64,000 nt of DNA, from the NCBI RefSeq assembly GCF_900460955.1, contig NZ_UFUW01000001.1:2217001-2281000 (forward strand). Direction: 5' to 3'. Both the position numbers and the translations under genes were made by a program. Below are positions 16,424 to 27,139 of the stretch, piece by piece (within the stretch, counting starts at the first letter, position 1; the number at the start of each line of letters is the position of its first letter). Under the pieces are notes generated by a model. That model did no database searches, had not been told where the DNA came from, and saw only the letters and a program-made list of their open reading frames with translations. The stretch is from Cardiobacterium valvarum (lineage in GTDB: Bacteria; Pseudomonadota; Gammaproteobacteria; Cardiobacteriales; Cardiobacteriaceae).

Positions 16424-17929
16424 ATGAACAGAGAACAACGCGTCAAAGGCGGCCTTGCTGCGGCAGCCGGCCTCAAACCCTTCGCCGCCAGTGAGAAAAA
16501 AGTTACCTTCGGCGAGCGCGCCCCGCGCAAAGTCGTGACCAGCATCGAAGACGCCGTGCGCGCCTGCGGTCTCAAAGACGGCATGACCGTCTCCTTCCAC
16601 CACGGCTTCCGGGGCGGCGACTACACCGTCAACATGGTGATGGACATCCTCGCCAAAATGGGCTTCAAAAACCTCACCGTCGCTTCCAGCTCGCTCACCG
16701 GCGTACACGCGCCCCTGGTTGAGCACATCAAAAACGGCGTGGTCAGCAAACTCTACTCCTCCGGCTTGCGCGGCAAACTCGCCGACGCCATCTCGGCGGG
16801 CATCCTCAAAGAACCCGTGCAAATCCACTCGCACGGCGGCCGCGTCCACCTCGTGAAAAGCGGCGAACTGCATATCGACGTCGCCTTCCTCGGCGTCCCC
16901 GTCTGCGACCACTTCGGCAACGCCAATGGCCAGCACGGACAAAGCGTCTGCGGCTCGCTTGGCTATGCCATGACCGATGCCGAATATGCCGACAAAGTCG
17001 TCCTTTTGACCGAAGCCATCGAAGACTTCCCGACCGCGCCGCACAGCATCGCGCAAGACCAGGTGGACTACATCGTGAAAGTGGATGCCGTCGGCGATCC
17101 GGCGAAAATCGGCGCAGATGCCACCCGCATGACCACCAACCCGCGCGAACTGCTTATCGCCCGCCACTGCGCCGACGTCATCGCCAAATCCGGCTACTTC
17201 TACGACGGCTTCTCGCTGCAAACCGGCACCGGCGGCGCCTCGCTGGCCGTGACCCGCTTCCTTGAAGACAAAATGCGTCGTGAAAACATCACCGCTGCCT
17301 TCGGTCTCGGCGGCATCACCGCGACTATGGTCGCCCTGCACGAAAAAGGCCTTATCAAAAAACTGCTCGACGTGCAGAGCTTCGATGCCAACGCTGCCAA
17401 ATCGCTGGCGCGTAACCCGAACCACATCGAAATCAGCGCCAACCAGTACGCCAATTACAGCTCAAAAGGCGCTTCCGTCGAGCAGCTTGATGTTGTCGTC
17501 CTGAGCGCGCTTGAAATCGATACCGGCTTCAACGTCAACGTCCTCACCGGCTCGGACGGCGTCCTGCGCGGCGCATCCGGCGGCCACTGCGATACCGCCG
17601 CCAATGCCCGCCTCGCCATCATCGTCGCCCCGCTGGTGCGCGGCCGCATCCCGACCGTGGTGGATGAAGTCATCACCTGCATCACCCCCGGCGAACACAT
17701 CGACGTGCTCATCACCGACCACGGCGTGGCCGTCAACCCGCGCCGCCCGCAACTGGCCAAACGCCTGCGCGAGGCCGGGGTTGAGCTGACCACCATCGAA
17801 GCCCTGCACGAACGCGCCATTGCGCTGACCGGCAAACCGGAAAAAATCCGCTTTACCGACAAACCGGTCGCCGTCGTGCGCTACCGCGACGGCAGCGTCA
17901 TCGACACCGTCTATCAAGTCGCTGACTGA
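16424..17929 (+). CDS. citF: Citrate lyase alpha subunit (citrate:acetyl-ACP transferase)
   Basis: Swaps the acetyl group on CitD for citrate to form citryl-ACP. 501 residues, typical of the family. Recognised by GLKPFAASEKKVTFGERAPR near the N-terminus, FHHGFRGGDYTVN, YSSGLRGKLAD and ATGGINTHK-less CoA-transferase-fold segments such as LNVLTGSDGV and GEHIDVLITDHGVAVNP. It starts 7 nt after citE. A hairpin follows the gene, but the operon probably continues through the VOC gene to citXG and citT. Confidence 0.95.
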   Translation: MNREQRVKGGLAAAAGLKPFAASEKKVTFGERAPRKVVTSIEDAVRACGLKDGMTVSFHHGFRGGDYTVNMVMDILAKMGFKNLTVASSSLTGVHAPLVEHIKNGVVSKLYSSGLRGKLADAISAGILKEPVQIHSHGGRVHLVKSGELHIDVAFLGVPVCDHFGNANGQHGQSVCGSLGYAMTDAEYADKVVLLTEAIEDFPTAPHSIAQDQVDYIVKVDAVGDPAKIGADATRMTTNPRELLIARHCADVIAKSGYFYDGFSLQTGTGGASLAVTRFLEDKMRRENITAAFGLGGITATMVALHEKGLIKKLLDVQSFDANAAKSLARNPNHIEISANQYANYSSKGASVEQLDVVVLSALEIDTGFNVNVLTGSDGVLRGASGGHCDTAANARLAIIVAPLVRGRIPTVVDEVITCITPGEHIDVLITDHGVAVNPRRPQLAKRLREAGVELTTIEALHERAIALTGKPEKIRFTDKPVAVVRYRDGSVIDTVYQVAD

Positions 17930-17938
17930 CAAAAGCAC

Positions 17939-17962
17939 AGGGTGGGCCAACAAGCCCACCCT
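17939..17962 (+). terminator. Hairpin after citF (weak terminator or mRNA processing site)
   Basis: AGGGTGGGC-CAACAA-GCCCACCCT is a strong 9-bp stem, but it is followed by TCCTG rather than a T-run. It may act as an attenuator or mRNA stabiliser within the cit operon rather than as a full stop. Confidence 0.5.
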
Positions 17963-18018
17963 TCCTGTATCCCATTGCCGCACCCGCATCACCCCAACTC
18001 ACGAAGAGGAAGAACCCC

Positions 18019-18420
18019 ATGACCGAATTACAAAGCGCCCTGTCCCACGTCTCGCTTGGCACCAATAACTTCGCCGCAGCCGCCGCCTTCTACGACAAAG
18101 TGCTGGTCACCCTCGGCATCAAACGCACCATGGATCTCAGCGAACACAACGCCATCGCCTATGGCCGCGCCTATCCCGAATTCTGGATACAAAGCCCAAT
18201 CAACGGCCAGCCCGCGCAAACCGCCAACGGCACCCACGTTGCCTTCCTGGCGGAAACCCCCGCCCAGGTGGACGCTTTCTACGCCGCCGCTATCGCTGCC
18301 GGCGCGACGGACGACGGCGCACCGGGTGGCCGTCCACACTACGGTCCCGAATACTACGGCTGCTTCGTCCGCGACCTGGACGGCCACAAAATCGAAGCCA
18401 TGGCCTGTAACGTCGCCTGA
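18019..18420 (+). CDS. VOC-family (glyoxalase/bleomycin-resistance fold) protein
   Basis: A 133-residue single-unit vicinal-oxygen-chelate protein. The beta-alpha-beta-beta-beta halves are visible: LSHVSLGTNNFAAAAAFYD at the N-terminus and PEYYGCFVRDLDGHKIEAM at the C-terminus, where DLDGHKIE contains the usual metal-binding Glu. The ribosome site GAAGAGGAAG precedes the ATG. It sits between citF and citXG; a role in citrate metabolism is possible but unproven. The substrate cannot be predicted. Confidence 0.85.
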   Translation: MTELQSALSHVSLGTNNFAAAAAFYDKVLVTLGIKRTMDLSEHNAIAYGRAYPEFWIQSPINGQPAQTANGTHVAFLAETPAQVDAFYAAAIAAGATDDGAPGGRPHYGPEYYGCFVRDLDGHKIEAMACNVA

Positions 18421-18456
18421 GGCCATCCCTTGACCCAACGTACTGCCACACAACTG

Positions 18457-18486
18457 GTATATACTCAAAACACAAAACATATATAC
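18457..18486. promoter_or_regulatory. Inverted repeat upstream of vapB, candidate autoregulatory operator
   Basis: GTATATA (18457-18463) and TATATAC (18480-18486) form an AT-rich inverted repeat just before the vapB ribosome site. VapB antitoxins normally repress their own promoter through such sites, so this is a plausible VapBC binding site. Confidence 0.5.
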
Positions 18487-18498
18487 AAAGAGGTGAAT

Positions 18499-18735
18499 AT
18501 GCTGACCAAAGTCTTTCAAAGCGGGAACAGCCAGGCAGTACGTATTCCGCTGGACTACCGCTTCAATACCGACACCGTAGAAATCTTCCGTGCAGATAAC
18601 GGCGACATCATCCTGCGGCCGGCACGCCTGTCCGGCGAAGCCTTCCTTGACCTGTTTAGCGGATTTGATGACGACTTCATCGCTGCCCTGGCAGATCGTG
18701 ACGACGATCTCCCTCCGGAACGCGACAGCCTATGA
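18499..18735 (+). CDS. vapB: VapB-type antitoxin (AbrB/MazE-like DNA-binding fold)
   Basis: A 78-residue antitoxin. The start at 18499 is chosen because AGAGGTG precedes it and it gives the swapped-hairpin N-terminus MLTKVFQSGNSQAVRIPLDY of the SpoVT/AbrB fold; the acidic C-terminus (DDDLPPERDSL) is the part expected to wrap the toxin. It overlaps vapC by 4 nt. It binds its own promoter and neutralises the PIN toxin. Confidence 0.9.
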   Translation: MLTKVFQSGNSQAVRIPLDYRFNTDTVEIFRADNGDIILRPARLSGEAFLDLFSGFDDDFIAALADRDDDLPPERDSL

Positions 18736-19139
18736 TGTATCTGCTGGATACCAACATCATCATTTACCTGATGAAAAACCACCCGGCAAGCGTAGCGGCA
18801 CGGATAGCGCAACTGCCTACGGCGGCATGTCTTGCGATGAGCTTTATTACCTACGGCGAATTACACAAAGGCGCACAGGGAAGCCAAAACATGGCGGTAG
18901 CATTGGCAGCCATTGAGCGAATGACGCAGCACATCACCGTTCACTATCCCGATGCCGCGACCTGCCATCACTACGGTATCTGGGCTAACCGCCTGAAACG
19001 ACAAGGCACCCCGATCGGCAGCAACGACCTGTGGATCGCCTGCCATGCCTTGAGCCTCAATGCCGTACTGGTCACGCACAACGTGCGTGAATACCGGCGG
19101 ATAGAAACACTGACCATCGAAGATTGGGCGGAAGCATGA
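18732..19139 (+). CDS. vapC: VapC-type PIN-domain ribonuclease toxin
   Basis: A 135-residue PIN-domain endoribonuclease. Acidic metal-binding residues are in place: LLDTN (Asp6), YGELHKG (Glu43) and SNDLWIA (Asp99). VapC toxins typically cut initiator tRNA or the rRNA sarcin-ricin loop; the target here is unknown. The ATGATG start overlaps vapB. With vapB it forms a two-gene module lying within the citrate operon, 64 bp before citXG, in the same direction. Confidence 0.92.
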   Translation: MMYLLDTNIIIYLMKNHPASVAARIAQLPTAACLAMSFITYGELHKGAQGSQNMAVALAAIERMTQHITVHYPDAATCHHYGIWANRLKRQGTPIGSNDLWIACHALSLNAVLVTHNVREYRRIETLTIEDWAEA

Positions 19140-19203
19140 AAACCACCCGAAGCCGCCCCAGCGATGCCATCACGCGAATTGACCGAATCACCACCTGCAC
19201 CAC

Positions 19204-20685
19204 ATGACCACCGCCCGCACCTACACCGCGCCCACCCCGCCCCTGCCCAGCCACGAAGGCCGGGCGGTTGCGCTGGATGACATCCTCGTCGCGCGCGATA
19301 CCCGTGCCGCGCGGCAGCAGGCGATGCAGGCCGCAGGCGGCGTCCTCATCTCGCTCACCCTTGCTGCGCCGGGTGCCGTCAAACGCAGCCCGCTGCTGGA
19401 TGCCGTCTTCCAGGCGGCGCAACAAGCGGTTGAAAACACCATCCCCACTCCGCAAGCAGTCAACATCCACATTGACGACTGCGGCCATCATGCCCTCTAC
19501 CATGTGGACGGCGACGCACACGAGTGGAAACACGCCATGCTCGCGCTGGAAGCGGCCTCACCGCTCGCCCGCCTGTGGGACATCGACATCATCGCCGCCA
19601 ATGGCCGCCCCATCAGCCGCGCCGATTACGGCCTGCCGCCGCGCCGCTGCCTCCTCTGCGACGACGACGCCAAAAACTGCGCTCGCGCCCGCCGCCACAG
19701 CATCAACGAGCTCAACGCCGACATCGCCCGCCGCTACCGCCTGCTTCAACAGGCCGAACACATCGGCGCGGCCATGCGTCAAGCCCTCATCACCGAAGCA
19801 ACGCTGACCCCGAAAGCGGGACTGGTGGACGCCAGCAGCAACGGCGGCCATCACGACATGACCCTCGCCCACTTCCTCGCCAGCGCCGATGCCATCGCCC
19901 CCTACCTCGCCGCCTGCGCCGCGCGCGGCATGACCTTCGCCGCTGACGCTGCCAGTCCCGTCATCCTCGCCGCCATCCGTCCCATCGGCATCCAGGCCGA
20001 AGCCGCCATGCTGACTGCAACCGGCGGCGTTAATACCCACAAGGGCGCCGTCTTTGCTTTCGGCCTCACCGCCGCCGCCCTCGGCAGAAACCTCGCGGCG
20101 GGCAGCAGCGCCACCCTCGCGCAAACGCTGGCCGACATCCGCGCCATCAGCGCCGACCTCGTTGCCGAACAGGGTGCAGGCGACAGCGCCGGACAACGCG
20201 CTTACCGCCAACACCACATCACCGGCGCGCGCGGCGCAGCGGCAGACGGCTACCGCCTCATCACCGCCCACGCCCTGCCCGCTTACCAACGTATCCTCAG
20301 CGCTGGCGGCAGCGAACACCACGCCCTGCTTGCCACCCTCGTCACCCTCTACGCCACAAACGACGACACCACCACCATTGCCCGCGTCGGCCTGGACGGC
20401 CTGCGCGCCCACCAGGAATGGGCCAAGCGGCTGCTTGCAGATGAAACCACTCTCATGGACGAGAACCGCCTCAGCGCCGCCATCGCCGCCTACGATTACG
20501 ACTGCACTGCACGCCGCCTGAGCGCCGGCGGCAGTGCCGACCTTTTGGCGCTCACCGCCTATTTCGGCCGCCATTTCCCGACTTCGCTTCCCACCACAGA
20601 AGCAAGACCCGCCGCATGCGCGGCGGACAACCCCAACGGCATCCCCGCCGTCCCTCTAATGCATAACCAGAAAGGTACCGCATGA
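19204..20685 (+). CDS. citXG: CitX-CitG fusion for the citrate lyase prosthetic group
   Basis: A bifunctional 493-residue protein. The N-terminal part (about 1-185) is CitX, the transferase that loads the prosthetic group onto apo-CitD (VALDDILVARDTRAARQQ, then RPISRADYGLPPRRCLLC). The C-terminal part (about 186-493) is CitG, which makes triphosphoribosyl-dephospho-CoA from ATP and dephospho-CoA (LTPKAGLVDASSNGGHHDM, TGGVNTHKGAVFAFGL). Such fusions are known in Haemophilus-type operons. Its stop overlaps the citT start (ATGA). No obvious ribosome site precedes the ATG, so it may rely on coupling to upstream translation. Confidence 0.93.
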   Translation: MTTARTYTAPTPPLPSHEGRAVALDDILVARDTRAARQQAMQAAGGVLISLTLAAPGAVKRSPLLDAVFQAAQQAVENTIPTPQAVNIHIDDCGHHALYHVDGDAHEWKHAMLALEAASPLARLWDIDIIAANGRPISRADYGLPPRRCLLCDDDAKNCARARRHSINELNADIARRYRLLQQAEHIGAAMRQALITEATLTPKAGLVDASSNGGHHDMTLAHFLASADAIAPYLAACAARGMTFAADAASPVILAAIRPIGIQAEAAMLTATGGVNTHKGAVFAFGLTAAALGRNLAAGSSATLAQTLADIRAISADLVAEQGAGDSAGQRAYRQHHITGARGAAADGYRLITAHALPAYQRILSAGGSEHHALLATLVTLYATNDDTTTIARVGLDGLRAHQEWAKRLLADETTLMDENRLSAAIAAYDYDCTARRLSAGGSADLLALTAYFGRHFPTSLPTTEARPAACAADNPNGIPAVPLMHNQKGTA

Positions 20686-22142
20686 ATACCAAAAAACTCA
20701 TCCACTACGCCATCATCCTGGCGTGTCCCATCCTGACCTACCTCTTCCCCGCGCCGCTAGGTCTACCCATCATCGGCTGGCACCTCTTCGGCGTATATGT
20801 CGGCACCATCCTCGCCATCATGTTCAAGCCCTTCCCGCTGCCAATCGTCCTGCTTGCCGGTGTGGCGCTGGCTTCCATCGTCGTCGGCACGACGCCCGCC
20901 GAGACACTGGCAGACGGCACCAAACTGGCCCTCAAAGAAAACGACGTATTGAATGGCTACAAATCCGGTACCACCTGGCTGGTCTTCGCCGCCTTCGCGA
21001 TGAGCACTGCCTTCGTCACCACCGGCCTTGGCAAACGCATCGCCTACCTGATGATCCGTGCCTTCGGCGGCACCACCCTGCGCCTTGGCTACGTCAACGC
21101 CTGCCTTGACCTGCTGCTCTCGCCGGCGATGCCTTCCACCACTGCGCGCGCTGGCGGCATCATGTTCCCAATCATGAACTCCGTCACCGTCTCGCTGGGT
21201 TCCGATCCGGAAAAAAGCCCGCGCAAAGCCGGCCACTACCTGCTGCTCAACACCTACATGATCGTGAAAACCACCGGCTACATGTTCCTGACCGCGATGG
21301 CGCCGAACGCCGTTGCCCTTGAACTGATGAAACCGATCACCGGCATCACCTTCAACTGGCCGCAATGGTTCCTTGCCGCGAGCGTGCCGGGCCTGCTCTG
21401 CCTGCTGCTCACCCCGCTGGTCGTGTACGTCCTCTACCCGCCGGAACTGAAAAAAGTCGATAACGCCGCTATCGCCAAAAAAGGCCTGGAAGAAATCGGC
21501 CCGATCAGCAAACAGGAAAAAACCCTGCTCGGTCTCTTCGTTGTCGCCGTCCTTGCCTGGATTTTCTCCGAACAACTGCACGTATCTCCCTCAACCATTG
21601 CCATCTCCGTCATGGCGCTGCTCGTCATCCTCGCCGTCATCAACTGGGAAGATCTGCTGAAAAACAAAGGCGCCTGGAACACCTTTATCTGGTATGGCGG
21701 CATCCTCGGCCTCTCCTCCGTGCTCGACAAAGCACACTTCTTCACCTGGCTGTCTGAAACGCTCAAGCAAGTGATGAACTTCGGGGAAGGACACGCCACC
21801 GTTGCCACCATCGCCATCCTTACCGTCAGCGTCGGCGTGCGCTACCTCTTCGCTTCTGGTGGTGCCTACGTGGCGGCGATGGTGCCGGTTTTCTCAGCTG
21901 TCGGCATGGCGGCAGGCGCCCCACCAACCCTGCTCGCCCTCGGCCTGCTCTTCTCCAACTCCTACGGCGGCGCGCTCACCCACTACGGCTCCGGCCCGGC
22001 CCCGGTCATCTTCGGCGCCGGCTACCACGACACCAAATCCTGGTGGATCGTCGGTGCAGTGGTCGGCTTCGGCAGCCTGCTCATCCACGTCACCGTCGGC
22101 TTCGCCTGGTGGCAAACCCTCTCCGGCATGGGTATCTTTTAA
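20682..22142 (+). CDS. citT: DASS-family citrate/dicarboxylate transporter (CitT-like)
   Basis: A 486-residue inner-membrane carrier with about 12 hydrophobic segments, the size of E. coli CitT, a citrate/succinate antiporter. Family hallmarks: the DASS motif region LLSPAMPSTTARAGG (residues about 147-161), the segment NSYGGALTHYGSGPAPVIFG near the C-terminus, and GWHLFGVYVGTILAIMF at the N-terminus. Overlap with citXG and the terminator downstream make it the last gene of the cit operon, supplying citrate for CitDEF. Tartrate or 2-oxoglutarate transport cannot be excluded. Confidence 0.9.
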   Translation: MNTKKLIHYAIILACPILTYLFPAPLGLPIIGWHLFGVYVGTILAIMFKPFPLPIVLLAGVALASIVVGTTPAETLADGTKLALKENDVLNGYKSGTTWLVFAAFAMSTAFVTTGLGKRIAYLMIRAFGGTTLRLGYVNACLDLLLSPAMPSTTARAGGIMFPIMNSVTVSLGSDPEKSPRKAGHYLLLNTYMIVKTTGYMFLTAMAPNAVALELMKPITGITFNWPQWFLAASVPGLLCLLLTPLVVYVLYPPELKKVDNAAIAKKGLEEIGPISKQEKTLLGLFVVAVLAWIFSEQLHVSPSTIAISVMALLVILAVINWEDLLKNKGAWNTFIWYGGILGLSSVLDKAHFFTWLSETLKQVMNFGEGHATVATIAILTVSVGVRYLFASGGAYVAAMVPVFSAVGMAAGAPPTLLALGLLFSNSYGGALTHYGSGPAPVIFGAGYHDTKSWWIVGAVVGFGSLLIHVTVGFAWWQTLSGMGIF

Positions 22143-22159
22143 ACAGCATAGCTGTTGCG

Positions 22160-22190
22160 AAAAAGCCGAACCTGCGGGTTCGGCTTTTTT
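22160..22190 (+). terminator. Rho-independent terminator of the cit operon
   Basis: AAAAGCCGAACC-TGCG-GGTTCGGCTTTTTT, a 12-bp stem with a T-run, 17 nt after the citT stop. Confidence 0.9.
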
Positions 22191-22232
22191 GTGGGCAGGG
22201 TATGGATGATTCGCTTGATGAGCATCTGAGAA

Positions 22233-22293
22233 CCCAGTGTTTACGCCGCTTGGCTGGCCCAGTAACTACGCCGCTTGGCGGGTCCGGTGCTTA
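22233..22293. repeat. 25-bp tandem repeat array A, left part
   Basis: Two full units (22233-22257 and 22258-22282) and the first 11 bp of a third (22283-22293) of the repeat CCAGTGTTTACGCCGCTTGG-CGGG. The third unit is split by the IS630-family element; its remaining 14 bp resume at 23179. Confidence 0.8.
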
Positions 22294-23176
22294 TAGTTAA
22301 ATAGCAAAAAAACAGTAACCATCAAAATTATGACCTATCCAGCCCATATCCGTAAAAAAATCCTTGCAGAACTTGAAGATAGCACCTATCGCGAAGTGGC
22401 AGCCGGACACCGCATCAGCCCCAACATCCTCGCTACCTGGAAGAAACAGCCACAACCCAAAGGCAGCCGCCGTTCTACGCCTCGCCTTCTCACAGAAGAA
22501 GTCATCCGGTAAGACGTAGCCGGGCACCCTGATGACTATCAATGGGAAAGGGCTGCACGTCTGGGCTGCTCGCAAAACGACATCTGCAAGGCGCTCAAAC
22601 GCTATCGCTTCACCGTTAAAAAAAAGACTTCCGCCACCGCAAGGCAGACGAAGAAAAACGCCGTGAATTCCTCGAAGTAAAAAGTGTCTATGAAGCACGC
22701 CTGCATCCATTCGTTTATATCGATGAAAGCGGCTTCAGAAAAGACATTTCCCGTCCTTACGGTTATGCACCACGCGGGCAAAAATGCGCAGGCGTATCCG
22801 GATGGAGCAAGGCACAAACCAACGTTATCGGTGCCCTGTGTGGCACTGTGCCATTTGCTTTCACTGCCTTTGATTGCAGCATAGACAGCGATGTTTTTCA
22901 CACATGGGTGACAGAAATACTGCTGCCGGAGCTGCCCGCCTGCAGCGTGATCGTGATGGACAACGCCTCCTTCCACAAACGGCAGGACACGCTGGATGCG
23001 TTACAGGCTGAGGGACATACGGTGCTGTGGCTTCCGCCCTATAGCCCGGATTTCAACCCGATAGAGAAGACATGGGCATGGATCAAACGGTTGAGGAAAC
23101 AATGGCGGTTGGCTGATGTGAATGCCCTGCTGTTTTGGTTCTTTACTCTCGTTACTCTTTATTAGCGATTCGACTA
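22294..23176 (+). mobile_element. IS630-family insertion sequence, decayed
   Basis: An 883-bp element flanked by TA on both sides, the Tc1/mariner-IS630 target duplication. The ends resemble each other: TATAGTTAAATAGCAAAAAA on the left and, read inward, TATAGTCGAATCGCTAATAA on the right, both running into a GTAAC motif. Removing the element and one TA restores a perfect-length 25-bp repeat unit. Its ends closely resemble those of the Correia-like elements elsewhere in the window. Confidence 0.9.
22330..23165 (+). pseudogene. IS630-family transposase, nonsense mutation plus frameshift
   Basis: The N-terminal HTH part (MTYPAHIRKKILAELEDSTY...) stops at a TAA at 22510-22512 where homologues read through. 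The frame continues (DDYQWERAARLGCS) to a run of eight A then G (about 22617-22625), where a -1 shift joins DFRHRKADEEKRREFLEV and the DDE domain (YIDESGF, VIVMDNASFH, LPPYSPDFNPIEKTW). The A-run resembles a programmed -1 slippery site, so the nonsense codon may be the only real lesion. Confidence 0.9.
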
Positions 23177-23178
23177 TA

Positions 23179-23242
23179 CACCGCTTGGCGGGGCAGTATT
23201 TACGTCACTTGACGGGCCCCAGTATTTACGTCGCTTGGCGCG
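23179..23242. repeat. 25-bp tandem repeat array A, right part
   Basis: The remaining 14 bp of the split unit (23179-23192), then two more units with cores TATTTACGTCACTTGACGGG and TATTTACGTCGCTTGGCG. With the left part this was a five-unit tandem array before IS insertion. Confidence 0.8.
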
Positions 23243-23270
23243 TACCGGAAAAACAAAGGATTTGTGGCAT

Positions 23271-24014
23271 TTATGTCATGCCAAAGCGCATGGAGCGGAG
23301 CTTATCGTCCTCAAACTGAATGCTGAGATAAGCATCGAGGAGATAAGCGTCGCCGCTGTTGATGTTGCTGTACAACACGCCGTCGCAACCGTGGATACTG
23401 ACGGAATAGATTTCCAGCATGTCGAACCAATCTTGATCGGCACCACGTTCGACATAGGCGCTGCATTCACGATTGTAGCAGTCAATAAGTGCAGCGGCGG
23501 GATACTGCGCCAATGTTTCGAGGGTGGCGATAATGCGGGGGGCGTAATCGGCTATTGCGCCGTCCGCCAGTGTGATGCGGATATTGCTGCCATCGGCCAC
23601 TGTTTTGTTGAGGATGACAACGCCGCATCGCAGGCAATGGCCACCTTCACCATCAGGCGTGATATCGGCAGGACTGAGATGAATGGGCGATAGCGTCGCC
23701 CGCAAAGTACGAATGTCTTTCAGGGCAAATCTGTCGCCTTTCCATGCGGCCTGATCACGCAGTTTGTGCAGGCGGATGATGTCTTTGCGCTCGCCTGTAT
23801 CGGCAAAAGGCGCAAACGTTTGCAGGGCGGATGCGTGCAGGCAGAGCAGGCTGTTCACCGACGTGAGGAGATCGGCGGTTTCCCGTGTCGATTCTGCCCG
23901 TTCCAATGCGGCTTTCAACTCGTATAACGCGCCGATAGCGGCATGGTTATGTTGATTCGGCTGCTTGCGGAAGCGGGCGGCAAGCTCCGTGTATTGCTGT
24001 TGGAATGGTGTCAT
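23271..24014 (-). CDS. Uncharacterised 247-residue protein
   Basis: Not recognised. The N-terminal half is helical and soluble (AALERAESTRETADLL). The middle has a single CLRC pair (GEGGHCLRCGVVILN). The C-terminal part, with the layout IIATLETLAQYPAAALIDCY followed by NINSGDAYLLDAYLSI, loosely recalls DUF2262-type domains, a weak impression only. No signal peptide or membrane segment. It is flanked on both sides by 25-bp repeat arrays (A and B) and by the IS630 element, with no operon partner, which suggests a mobile or accessory gene. Confidence 0.6.
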   Translation of the reverse strand: MTPFQQQYTELAARFRKQPNQHNHAAIGALYELKAALERAESTRETADLLTSVNSLLCLHASALQTFAPFADTGERKDIIRLHKLRDQAAWKGDRFALKDIRTLRATLSPIHLSPADITPDGEGGHCLRCGVVILNKTVADGSNIRITLADGAIADYAPRIIATLETLAQYPAAALIDCYNRECSAYVERGADQDWFDMLEIYSVSIHGCDGVLYSNINSGDAYLLDAYLSIQFEDDKLRSMRFGMT

Positions 24015-24058
24015 GGCGTTTCCCGGTGAGGTGCTGCTGTGGTGAGTGAAGACGGAAC

Positions 24059-24158
24059 GTGGATTTTATCCCGCTTGGCGGACTCAGTATTTACGCCGCC
24101 TGGCGGGCCCAGTGTTTATGCCGCTTGGTGGGGCCAGCGTTTATCCCGTTTGACGGCC
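24059..24158. repeat. 25-bp tandem repeat array B (four units)
   Basis: Four head-to-tail units of 25 bp starting at about 24059, 24084, 24109 and 24134, with cores TTTTATCCCGCTTGGCGG, TATTTACGCCGCCTGGCGGG, TGTTTATGCCGCTTGGTGGG and CGTTTATCCCGTTTGACGG. There are no spacers, so it is not a CRISPR array. Confidence 0.85.
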
Positions 24159-24249
24159 GTCTAAACCGGAATCTTGCACACAAAAGTCTTCTTCCAATAG
24201 GACAATAACGGGGCTTTTATGGCCGTATTTTCTTGTTTTGCATATGAAT

Positions 24250-24271
24250 AAGGCGGGCTTGCGCCCGCCTT
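24250..24271 (-). terminator. Terminator downstream of gyrA
   Basis: AAGGCGGGC-TTGC-GCCCGCCTT, a perfect 9-bp stem 2 nt past the gyrA stop and followed by an AT-rich stretch on the minus strand. Confidence 0.8.
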
Positions 24272-24273
24272 GT

Positions 24274-26850
<2,577 letters not shown>

Positions 26851-26992
26851 GTATTTCTCTACCTTGTAGCGTAAAAACGCCCGCACGACGGGGCAAACGG
26901 CGCATATTTTAACATGAATGCGGGGCCGCCCCGATTTGTGTCATTCGCACAACAAAACGCTGGCCAACATGTCGCTTTTACCGCATTTATCT

Positions 26993-27021
26993 TTGCATTT
27001 TTGCAACAAAACTCGTATCAT
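26993..27021 (+). promoter_or_regulatory. Predicted sigma-70 promoter of the OmpA-like gene
   Basis: The -35 TTGCAT (26993-26998), a 17-bp spacer and the -10 TATCAT (27016-27021) imply a 5' untranslated leader of about 110 nt before the ATG at 27140. The long leader fits a highly expressed outer-membrane protein mRNA. Confidence 0.5.
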
Positions 27022-27139
27022 GCCGCGCGGATGGGTACCTCTTGCCTGTTCGTGGGCAAGGGTGCCGTCAATCTTGGACGGGCAGCCGTCCACAAGTTCT
27101 TAACATTAACTTGCAAGTTTTGTTATGGGAGAAGTAAAT

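Noticed and set aside
24059..24158. CRISPR array
   Set aside because: The 25-bp units are in direct tandem without spacers, and no cas genes are nearby.
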